Source: Lysobacterales bacterium (GTDB lineage: Bacteria; Pseudomonadota; Gammaproteobacteria; Xanthomonadales; Marinicellaceae). Taken from it: a stretch of 11,637 bases of DNA. The notes under the pieces were generated by a model. The model was not told the DNA's origin. It made no database searches and was given only the letters and a program-made list of their open reading frames with translations. A program made the position numbers and the translations under genes. Shown in pieces: positions 1-6,351 of this stretch. The stretch's first letter is position 1; each line of letters begins with the position of its first letter. The stretch spans positions 1 to 11,637 of the forward strand of contig WGBZ01000111.1 in assembly GCA_015494035.1 (NCBI GenBank), read 5' to 3'.

Positions 1-23
1 GTTAACAACTGTAAAAACAAGCC

Positions 24-1145
24 ATGAACTACTATCAGATTCTCGGTGTGAGCGAAAACGCCACGCAGGTCGAAATCAAGAAAGCCTACAAGCGCCTGGC
101 GATGAAATATCATCCGGATCGCGTGGGTGATGACAAGGAGAAACACGAGAAATTCAAGGAGATACATAAGGCCTATTCGGTGCTCAGTGATGAAGCTAAA
201 CGGGCCCAGTATGACCGCTTTGGCGAAGCCGGAGTCAACACCGGAGGCGGCTTTGGGGGCGGATTCCATGGCGGTTTTCAGGGTGATTTTGGCGATATTT
301 TCGGAGACATTTTCAACGACGTTTTTGGAGGCGGTGCGCGTGGCCGGCCACAGCGGGGTCGGGACATTCAGGTCCAGATTGAACTGAGCCTGGAAGAAGC
401 GGTATTTGGCACCAGCAAGGAAGTGCATATTGCCACCCGCGTGCCGTGTTCCTATTGCGAAGGCACCGGTTCGGAAGACGGCAACATGCAAACCTGTGAA
501 ACCTGTGGCGGACAGGGCCGCGTGCGTTTGCAACAGGGCATGTTTTCCGTTCAGCAAACCTGCCCCCGGTGTCAGGGCAGCGGCCGCATGTACATCAACC
601 CCTGTCAACACTGTGGCGGCGAAGGCCGACGCCAGGAAACGCGTAAATTATCCATTAAAATCCCCGCCGGCGTGGATACTGGAGATCGCATCCGGCTTTC
701 CGGAGAAGGCGAAGCTGGCCCGCTGGGAGCGCCGTCTGGCGACTTGTTTGTGGATGTGCGGGTCAAACCGCATCCCATTTTCCAGCGCCATGGGGACGAT
801 CTGTTTTGTGAAATGCCCATCGGTTTCGCCACCGCGTGCCTGGGCGGCGAACTGGAAGTGCCCACGCTGGACAAGCCCGTGAGTCTGAAAATCCCCGAAG
901 GCACCCAGACCGGCAAGGTGTTTCGAGTGCGCGGCAAGGGCGTTAAATCCGTGCGCAGCAACCGCACCGGGGACTTGCTGTGCAAGGTGGTGATTGAAAC
1001 ACCGGTGAATCTATCCGCCGAGCAAAAGGAACTGATTCGCCAGCTGGATGAAAGCCTGAGCAAGAAATCGAAGAAGCACAGCCCCAAAAGCAGCTCCTGG
1101 CTGGATTCGGTCAAGGGCTTTTTCGAGAAGGTCAAGTCGGCGTGA
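24..1145 (+). CDS. dnaJ: Molecular chaperone DnaJ (Hsp40, type I)
   Basis: Cytosolic co-chaperone that delivers unfolded substrates to DnaK and stimulates its ATPase. The 373 aa protein is full length for the family and has all type I parts in order. The J domain is at about 1-70 with the HPD triad at 30-32. A Gly/Phe-rich linker covers about 73-107. The zinc region has four CxxCxGxG repeats, with cysteine pairs at 142/145, 158/161, 180/183 and 194/197. The C-terminal substrate-binding beta domains follow, and the last about 30 residues are Lys/Ser-rich. The ATG at 24 gives the canonical MNYYQILGV start, although only a weak ribosome site precedes it. dnaK would be expected just left of the window but is not visible. 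The stop codon overlaps the dapB start by 4 nt, so the two are probably co-transcribed and translationally coupled. Confidence 0.98.
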   Translation: MNYYQILGVSENATQVEIKKAYKRLAMKYHPDRVGDDKEKHEKFKEIHKAYSVLSDEAKRAQYDRFGEAGVNTGGGFGGGFHGGFQGDFGDIFGDIFNDVFGGGARGRPQRGRDIQVQIELSLEEAVFGTSKEVHIATRVPCSYCEGTGSEDGNMQTCETCGGQGRVRLQQGMFSVQQTCPRCQGSGRMYINPCQHCGGEGRRQETRKLSIKIPAGVDTGDRIRLSGEGEAGPLGAPSGDLFVDVRVKPHPIFQRHGDDLFCEMPIGFATACLGGELEVPTLDKPVSLKIPEGTQTGKVFRVRGKGVKSVRSNRTGDLLCKVVIETPVNLSAEQKELIRQLDESLSKKSKKHSPKSSSWLDSVKGFFEKVKSA

Positions 1146-2017
1146 CCAACATCCTGGCACAGCCAACCGGGGCAACAGGTAATCAAAGCCCAATACGCTT
1201 GGGGATCAGTGGTGCCAGTGGCCGCCTGGGTCAGGCGTTGCTACAAGCCATCAACCATGATCCCCGGTGGCAACTATGTGCGGCCTGGGTGGCTGGTGAC
1301 GATTCGAAGCGGGGCCAGGAAACGGGCTTGGCCGGCGTGCGGTACACGGCCTTGCCTGATGCCGACTCACCGGATTCATGCACTGACCCGGCCAACCCGG
1401 CATGCCCGCAGGTGGTGGTGGATTTTTCCTCGCCTTCGGCCCTGAAGCCACTTTTAGCCACGTTACGCAGTTGGAACGTGCCCCTGGTCAGCGGAACCAC
1501 TGGCTTGGGTGTTGATGAGTTTGCGGCCCTGCGCGAGGCCAGCACGGACATCCCCGTGCTGTGGGCGCCGAATTTCAGTTTAACGGTTCAATTGATGCAG
1601 GACTTTCTCGCGCGCCTTGGGCGCGTTCATGGTGACAGCTGGCAGGCACGCATCGACGAGACCCATCGCGCAGAAAAAAAGGATGCCCCCTCGGGTACCG
1701 CACTGGCGCTGGCTCAAGCGCTGGCAGGCAGTGGCGCGGAACAGGCCCACACAGTAGCCAATGCGCTTGAGAAGATCAGCGATCTCACCTTTGCTCTTGG
1801 CCCTGTGTCCATACAAAGCCATCGTGTCGGCCAGGTGGCAGGCATTCATGAAGTGAACCTCAACACACCCGGCGAAACGTTAACCCTGCGTCACGAGGCC
1901 GAAAGCCCGGCCCTGTTTGCCAATAGCGCACTGCAGGTGGCTCGTTGGCTGATTCAGCAACCAGCAGGATATTATCAGCTGAAGGATTATACCCGGTCGG
2001 TAGCGCCCCAGAATTAA
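1142..2017 (+). CDS. dapB: 4-hydroxy-tetrahydrodipicolinate reductase DapB
   Basis: Cytosolic NAD(P)H-dependent enzyme of the diaminopimelate pathway to lysine and peptidoglycan. It reduces hydroxy-tetrahydrodipicolinate to tetrahydrodipicolinate. The Rossmann nucleotide loop [10 protein letters not shown] is at 21-30, GTTG at 118-121, and the active-site signature [15 protein letters not shown] at 173-187 carries the catalytic His175 and Lys179. The residue after the catalytic His is Arg176, where many homologues have a second His; the family signature H-x3-K is still met. At 291 aa it is slightly longer than usual: about 18 extra N-terminal residues and an acidic, Pro-rich insert near 72-90. 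The start is GTG within GTGA shared with the dnaJ stop, with a GAGAAGG stretch about 10 nt upstream. No closer start would keep the nucleotide loop with a normal lead-in. The carA gene that follows dapB in Pseudomonas is absent here. Confidence 0.96.
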   Translation: MTNILAQPTGATGNQSPIRLGISGASGRLGQALLQAINHDPRWQLCAAWVAGDDSKRGQETGLAGVRYTALPDADSPDSCTDPANPACPQVVVDFSSPSALKPLLATLRSWNVPLVSGTTGLGVDEFAALREASTDIPVLWAPNFSLTVQLMQDFLARLGRVHGDSWQARIDETHRAEKKDAPSGTALALAQALAGSGAEQAHTVANALEKISDLTFALGPVSIQSHRVGQVAGIHEVNLNTPGETLTLRHEAESPALFANSALQVARWLIQQPAGYYQLKDYTRSVAPQN

Positions 2018-2057
2018 GGCCAAAACAGAATAAGACCAAACCAGAATAAGACCAAAC
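2009..2057. repeat. 16-bp tandem repeat across the dapB stop codon
   Basis: The 16-mer CAGAATAAGACCAAAC occurs twice back to back at 2026-2041 and 2042-2057. A degenerate 17-nt first unit (CAGAATTAAGGCCAAAA) at 2009-2025 contains the last dapB codons and its TAA stop. It looks like a local slippage or duplication product that lengthened the dapB 3' end. It is not palindromic, so it is unlikely to act as a hairpin terminator, although its minus strand is T-rich and lies downstream of the convergent P460 gene. Confidence 0.85.
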
Positions 2058-2113
2058 TTTACACAATCTGGCTCCCAAGTTATAGCCGGATCACGGAAAG
2101 GAAGTTGGCGGAC

Positions 2114-2650
2114 TCAATTCTGCGGAAATGTCGCCGGATTGGTAAAGACCCAGTCCCTGTCTTTAACTGGCGTGTGACAGGAAATACAGACCTGCGGGCC
2201 TTTTTGGAAGGGTTTTTGCTCCGCACCCACCCAGCGTGCCCAGCCCCAGCCGTGGGTTTGTGCAAACTTTTTGCTGTCCTTGAACATAAATTCCGCGTGC
2301 ACGAATTCCTTTGGTGCCTGCGCCGCTGGCCAGGTTTCATGCGGCCCCTGTTTCCACACCACCTTGCCCAGAATGGCGCCATCGGGCCACGGATTGGTTT
2401 GGCCTTTTCGCGCCGCTTCAATGGCGATGGGGTTGCCCACGATCAGCCGCAGAGAATGATTGTCAGTACGCTGTGACACTCCGATGGCAGCCCAGTTCTG
2501 CCACCCTTCGGGATAGGCAATGCCGTGGGAAGGCGCTGGCAAGTTTGTGGCTACAGGCTGATTGCTGAGAGACTCCTTGTTGACACAGGCGGTCAGTGTC
2601 ACCAAACTGATGGCCACAAGGCCGGCTTTTGACAGGAAATGGATTTTCAT
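2114..2650 (-). CDS. Cytochrome P460-family haem lipoprotein
   Basis: Probable envelope-anchored c-type haem protein of the cytochrome P460 family. The 178 aa product begins with a lipoprotein signal peptide whose lipobox LTAC puts the lipidated cysteine at 22. The mature part shows P460-like features: an N-terminal PEGWQNW segment, a WPDGAILGKVVWK stretch near 92-104, and a single C-terminal haem site CISCH at 155-159 followed by DRDWVF. Characterised P460 enzymes oxidise hydroxylamine using a haem crosslinked to a lysine. Whether this protein is an enzyme or only an electron carrier or ligand sensor cannot be told. A GGAG ribosome site lies about 9 nt before the ATG. The gene is 116 nt behind the CDF transporter on the same strand and convergent with dapB. 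Confidence 0.85.
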   Translation of the reverse strand: MKIHFLSKAGLVAISLVTLTACVNKESLSNQPVATNLPAPSHGIAYPEGWQNWAAIGVSQRTDNHSLRLIVGNPIAIEAARKGQTNPWPDGAILGKVVWKQGPHETWPAAQAPKEFVHAEFMFKDSKKFAQTHGWGWARWVGAEQKPFQKGPQVCISCHTPVKDRDWVFTNPATFPQN

Positions 2651-2723
2651 GCGGTGTTCTCCAGCGAGCGGGTTTTAATGGCAGTTATTATGGCATAGGC
2701 GACGGTGATGGCTTTGTGCCTGG

Positions 2724-2739
2724 GGTCACATACGGTCAC
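2724..2739. repeat. GGTCAC direct repeat, 10-bp spacing, upstream of the P460 gene
   Basis: Two copies of GGTCAC at 2724-2729 and 2734-2739 sit on the same face of the helix (10 bp start to start), in the 116-nt gap between the CDF stop and the P460 start. The spacing suits a direct-repeat operator for P460 expression. No convincing -35/-10 pair was found beside it, so a regulatory role is only a possibility. Confidence 0.25.
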
Positions 2740-2766
2740 GTCAGCAGCTTGTTATCAATTGTGGCC

Positions 2767-3675
2767 TCAGTCACTGATATCGGGTTCAAAAAAAGACCAG
2801 CGAATTTCCGGGAAAGCGGTTTTCATTTCCCGTTCCACCTGATTGACGGCCTGGATCAGGGATTTTGCATCTTTGAAGTCGTCCTGCATTTGTGCCTTCA
2901 CGGCCACCATGACCTGATCGCCCATTTGCAGGGTAATCAAGTGAAACAGTTTTTTGATCTCCGGCCGGCTGCGTAAAAACTGTTCCAGTTCCTGGCGGCG
3001 AAAAGGCGCCATGGACTCACCAATCAACAGCGATTTGACTTCAATGCCCACCACCACGGCAATCACAATCAGCAGCACACCAATGGCCAGGGTGCCAATA
3101 GCATCATAAATGGGGTTGCCAGTCAGCATGGCCAGAACAATGAAACCCAATGCCAGAATCAGGCCGGTGATGGCGGCCAGGTCTTCCCCAAATACCACCA
3201 ACAATTCACTTTGGCGGGATTCCTTGAACCATTGCCAGAAACTGCGACCACGACGCACCTTGTTGATTTCACGGATGGCGCCCCAGAGCGAAATGCCTTC
3301 GGCAATAATGGCAAACACCAATACACCAATGGCCACCCATGGTGCTTCCAGCGGCTGCGGGTGCTTGAGTTTGTGCCAGCCTTCGTAGAGTGAAAACATG
3401 CCGCCCATGGTGAAGAGGAAAATGGCGACAATAAACGACCAGAAATAAATTTCGTTGCCATAGCCCAGGGGGTATTTGTCATTCGGTTGCCGTTTGGCTT
3501 TTTTCATGCCATAGAGCAACAGGCCCTGATTGGCCGTGTCAGCCAGCGAGTGAATGGCCTCGGCAAACATGGCGCTGGAGCCGGTGAGCTTGGCGGCCAC
3601 AAATTTTGCCACGGCAATGGAGGCATTGGCGCCCAGGGCAAACAGAACGGATTTGGTGGAGTCGGCTTTGGCCAT
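2767..3675 (-). CDS. Cation diffusion facilitator family transporter (SLC30A9-like)
   Basis: Inner-membrane divalent cation:proton antiporter, probably exporting Zn2+ or a similar metal. The 302 aa length matches the family. Hydrophobic helices lie at about 12-30, 35-55, 77-97, 113-135, 160-185 and 190-212, followed by a cytosolic C-terminal domain (about 215-302). The metal-site residues are of the SLC30A9/ZnT9-like type: HSLAD at 42-46 in helix 2 and Glu164-Asp165 in helix 5, rather than the DxxxD/HxxxD arrangement of YiiP. The loop DKYPLGYGNEIYFWS at 66-80 is also typical of this subgroup. AGGA about 9 nt upstream supports the ATG. The gene starts 18 nt behind the metallopeptidase gene, with its ribosome site in the gap, so the two are likely one transcript. 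Metal specificity cannot be read from the sequence. Confidence 0.92.
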   Translation of the reverse strand: MAKADSTKSVLFALGANASIAVAKFVAAKLTGSSAMFAEAIHSLADTANQGLLLYGMKKAKRQPNDKYPLGYGNEIYFWSFIVAIFLFTMGGMFSLYEGWHKLKHPQPLEAPWVAIGVLVFAIIAEGISLWGAIREINKVRRGRSFWQWFKESRQSELLVVFGEDLAAITGLILALGFIVLAMLTGNPIYDAIGTLAIGVLLIVIAVVVGIEVKSLLIGESMAPFRRQELEQFLRSRPEIKKLFHLITLQMGDQVMVAVKAQMQDDFKDAKSLIQAVNQVEREMKTAFPEIRWSFFEPDISD

Positions 3676-3693
3676 GAAAGGTTCCTGTGTGAA

Positions 3694-5436
3694 TTACTCT
3701 GAAGCGGTGTTCAAGCCCAGCACATCTTTGCCCTGACGAAAGGTGATGTCAACCGGAATGTGGGCTTTCTGGATGCGATTCAGGGTTTTTTGCAGGGCAG
3801 GTGAGATGTGGCCTTTTTCGTCAAACCACTGTTTGGTGCCCGCGTAGTCGCCTGTGCCCTGCAGGGTCAGGATTTTCTCGCTCAAGCCGGCAATGGCCCG
3901 GTGCATGGCTTCGGGATTAACCCGGTAAGTCTGTGTTTCCGGGTCGAACTCGAAGGCGCCATGATCGGCAAAATAATTGAAACGCAGTCGGTTGGCGATG
4001 CCGTGGGCGGAACTGGAACCAAAACGGATGGAACGGAAAATACCGGCCAGGAAAGTGGTGTAGTAGTCCATCAGTTCGCCGTCGGTGATTTCGCCTTTTT
4101 CCAGCAGTTTTTCCACCATGTACAAGCCCAGAATATCGGCCTTGCCTTCTTCGGTGGCCGAGGCCAGCTCCTTCAGCGCCTTACGCACCGGGCCTTTGTT
4201 GTTGATGGTGTTCTTGATGCCCAGCCCATGCGCCACTTCGTGAAACATGGTGTTGGCAAAAAAGGCATCAAAGGTCACGTGTTTGCGCTGATCCGGCGCG
4301 ATGACCACATCGGCAATGGGCAGCAGGATCTTGTCGAACTTGGCCCGCATGGCGTTTTTCAACTGCAAACGGCGTGTGCCCTTGGCCAACTGAACCGCTT
4401 CATCGTTAGGCAGGTTGATGGCAATGGTTTTGGAACCGGCGTTGCTGTGACCGGCGTAATACACCACGTCGTAGGCATTCAGGTCTGAATCCGTGCCCGG
4501 CTTCTCCTGTTTTAAAGCCTCGGGCACCGGCAGGCCTTTTTGCAGTTCCGGCAGCAAGGCCGAAAAACGTGCCAGTTTCTGGCTCCACACCGGGTCTTTC
4601 AGCAGCACATAAGCCTCATAAGCCGCCTTGTAACCGAACAGCTGGTCTTCGTAGGTTTCGATAGGGCCAATCACCACATCGATGGGGTTGGTCTTGGTAT
4701 CCAGCCACTGCATGTCACTGGCGCGAAAATCATCAGTTAAAAGTGCCTCGGCGCGCAGGTTCAGGTATTTGGCAAAGCCTTCATCGTGCGCCAGTTGCGC
4801 GGCTTCTTTCAAAAGGCCCGCTGCCTGCTTCAACCGGGCGGCATAGGCCTGGTGATAAGGCACTGTTATCAACTGGCCTTGCTCATTTCTTATCAATAGG
4901 GTGTACAGACCGGTTTTATCGGCCAGATCCGCCTGTTCGAATTCTTCCTTGGTCATGTCGGCCGGATAGAAGCGGGCACCCAGGGGTTTTTCGCCGTATT
5001 CGGGCAAAAATGGCCGGTCGCCATTGAGCCGATCCCAGGGGCCGTAGTTGATTTCCACCAGCCGTTTCAAGTTGTCATCGGCGTATTTGGTTTCTATGTC
5101 CTTCAACAAAGCCTGCTTGTCGCCCCAGGCCTGCTGCCAGAACAGATCATCCATCACCGTGGCGGCATCAATCAACAGACCAATCATTTTTTTCTGCTTG
5201 GCAGAATAGGGCGACAAGTCACCGCTCAAAGTGAATTCCGCGTAGATATCTTCCACTTTGGGAAGGTCCGGGTGGCTGGCTAAGGGTGTCTCGTGAGATA
5301 CCCGATTTTCTCTAGAAATAGAGGCAGAATGTTCTAAATTATTGTCCCATTGCCTTTTGGCTTTACAGCCGGGTAACCCGGATGCCAGTATCAGGCAAAT
5401 ACATAAAACAAAGTTGTTTTTAATAGTATGGCACAT
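3694..5436 (-). CDS. M49-like (dipeptidyl-peptidase III family) zinc metallopeptidase lipoprotein
   Basis: Predicted envelope lipoprotein with a gluzincin-type peptidase fold related to dipeptidyl peptidase III. The signal peptide ends in the lipobox LPGC, giving lipidated Cys24. The zinc site HEVAH is at 399-403 (His399, Glu400, His403), and the downstream helix SATEEGKAD at 426-434 supplies the third ligand and neighbouring acids, as in M49. Classical M49 enzymes have a six-residue HExxxH motif; this one has the shorter HExxH of the bacterial M49-like group. At 580 aa it is near the size of those bacterial members. An Asn/Asp-rich lead (30-60) precedes the fold. GGAG lies 8 nt before the ATG. 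It is first in the minus-strand set and divergent from the FkbM operon. Substrate is unknown; a hydrolase acting on short peptides in the periplasm is the likeliest guess. Confidence 0.82.
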   Translation of the reverse strand: MCHTIKNNFVLCICLILASGLPGCKAKRQWDNNLEHSASISRENRVSHETPLASHPDLPKVEDIYAEFTLSGDLSPYSAKQKKMIGLLIDAATVMDDLFWQQAWGDKQALLKDIETKYADDNLKRLVEINYGPWDRLNGDRPFLPEYGEKPLGARFYPADMTKEEFEQADLADKTGLYTLLIRNEQGQLITVPYHQAYAARLKQAAGLLKEAAQLAHDEGFAKYLNLRAEALLTDDFRASDMQWLDTKTNPIDVVIGPIETYEDQLFGYKAAYEAYVLLKDPVWSQKLARFSALLPELQKGLPVPEALKQEKPGTDSDLNAYDVVYYAGHSNAGSKTIAINLPNDEAVQLAKGTRRLQLKNAMRAKFDKILLPIADVVIAPDQRKHVTFDAFFANTMFHEVAHGLGIKNTINNKGPVRKALKELASATEEGKADILGLYMVEKLLEKGEITDGELMDYYTTFLAGIFRSIRFGSSSAHGIANRLRFNYFADHGAFEFDPETQTYRVNPEAMHRAIAGLSEKILTLQGTGDYAGTKQWFDEKGHISPALQKTLNRIQKAHIPVDITFRQGKDVLGLNTASE

Positions 5437-5466
5437 GCCGGGAGCTCCACTGAAATTAGATCGGAA

Positions 5467-5498
5467 ATCTTACCATGATACAGAGAAACCATCTTACC
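5467..5498. repeat. ATCTTACC direct repeat in the divergent promoter region
   Basis: ATCTTACC occurs at 5467-5474 and again at 5491-5498, 24 bp apart, inside the 126-nt region between the divergent metallopeptidase and FkbM genes. On the minus strand the copies read GGTAAGAT. A TATCAT hexamer of a possible weak minus-strand promoter falls between them. The arrangement fits a binding site for a regulator of one or both transcripts, but an 8-mer repeat could also be chance. Confidence 0.3.
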
Positions 5499-5507
5499 TG
5501 AAGTATA

Positions 5508-5536
5508 TTCGGTGCCATGCCAGGGTGTGCTAAAAT
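5508..5536 (+). promoter_or_regulatory. Candidate extended -10 promoter for the FkbM operon
   Basis: TAAAAT at 5531-5536 matches the sigma-70 -10 box in five of six positions and is preceded by TG at 5528-5529 with one spacer base, the extended -10 form. The -35 position (5508-5513, TTCGGT, 17-bp spacer) is poor, which is usual for extended -10 promoters. Transcription would begin near 5543, leaving a leader of only about 20 nt before the ATG at 5563, without a clear Shine-Dalgarno sequence. Confidence 0.5.
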
Positions 5537-5562
5537 CCGGTTTTCTTTGACCTGGCTTGTCT

Positions 5563-6351
5563 ATGAATCACGCTGTCTCCTCGGCTCTTCGCCGTTTTCG
5601 TTCATTGTGGCTTGTCCGTTTCTCTCGAAGACCCTGGATTTTGGCAAAAAACCGTTTTGGCAAATATTGTGTTCCACGATCCTCCGCGCACCGCCCAGCT
5701 GCACGACGTATTTTGAATGGCATGGTGCATGAACCACGAACTATTCGTTTTATCCGCCAAAATATGGGACAAGGTGATGTGATTCATGCGGGCACCTATT
5801 TTGGTGACTTTATTCCCGGTATCGCCAAAGCCATGCATCGTGGGCAAAAATTATGGGCTTTTGAACCCGTGCCTGAGAATTACCAGTGTGCCCAAAAAAC
5901 CATTGCGTTGAACGACCTGGCAAATGTCCATTTGCGTAACGCTGGACTAGGTGCTTTTCCACAGACGGTGCAGATGATTGTTTCTGACCCGCAGGGCAGG
6001 GCACTGGGTGGTGGGAGCCGGATAGCAAAACAGCCAGCAAGTGATAGAGCCAGTGTGCCTATAGAGATTGATGCGATTGATAATGTGGTACCCTCTGACC
6101 GATCAGTCTCTATTATCCAACTGGATGTGGAAGGGCATGAGTTACCCGCCCTGCAAGGGGCCTGGAAAACCATACAAGAGAACTGGCCTATTCTGATTCT
6201 TGAGGTGCTTGGGAAAAATAATGTGCTTCAGGATGAATGGTTTATCAAGCACATTCGTGAAACGGGCAGTTATGACGTGGTTGGAAAGGTGCACGAAAAT
6301 ACCGTGCTGGCTCGTCCTGAGCATAAAATTGACAAAAGTCTATTGCAATGA
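5563..6351 (+). CDS. FkbM-family SAM-dependent methyltransferase
   Basis: Probable cytosolic O-methyltransferase acting on a sugar or other hydroxyl-bearing molecule. From the ATG the protein is 262 aa. The SAM-binding Rossmann segment is GDVIHAGTYFGDF at 71-83, a known variant of the usual DVGANxG motif. The post-I acidic motif FEPVPENY is at 100-107, and the family hallmark IQLDVEGHELPALQGA is at 185-200, followed by ILILEV. The first 50 residues are strongly basic (11 Arg, 2 Lys) with hydrophobic residues between, suggesting membrane or polyanion association. A TTG at 5557 would add two residues; ATG is preferred. Neither has a clear ribosome site. It is the first gene of a four-gene block, and its stop overlaps the next start as ATGA. 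FkbM enzymes methylate surface glycans and natural products; the acceptor here is unknown. Confidence 0.88.
   Translation: MNHAVSSALRRFRSLWLVRFSRRPWILAKNRFGKYCVPRSSAHRPAARRILNGMVHEPRTIRFIRQNMGQGDVIHAGTYFGDFIPGIAKAMHRGQKLWAFEPVPENYQCAQKTIALNDLANVHLRNAGLGAFPQTVQMIVSDPQGRALGGGSRIAKQPASDRASVPIEIDAIDNVVPSDRSVSIIQLDVEGHELPALQGAWKTIQENWPILILEVLGKNNVLQDEWFIKHIRETGSYDVVGKVHENTVLARPEHKIDKSLLQ

Noticed and set aside
605..1186. Open frame of 193 codons on the minus strand opposite dnaJ and dapB
   Set aside because: Shadow of conserved DnaJ codons; composition is low-information Ser/Pro/Arg-rich.
2067..2090. Hairpin TCTGGCT / AGCCGGA behind dapB as a terminator
   Set aside because: Seven pairs with one G-U wobble, but no T-tract follows on the plus strand and a mismatch appears on the minus strand.
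3808..4488. Long open frame (226 codons) on the plus strand inside the metallopeptidase gene
   Set aside because: It is antisense to a gene with a clear zinc motif and lipobox. The translation shows no family motif, and its length follows from the codon usage of the opposite strand.
5557..5562. TTG start for the FkbM gene
   Set aside because: It adds only two residues and has no better ribosome site than the ATG at 5563.
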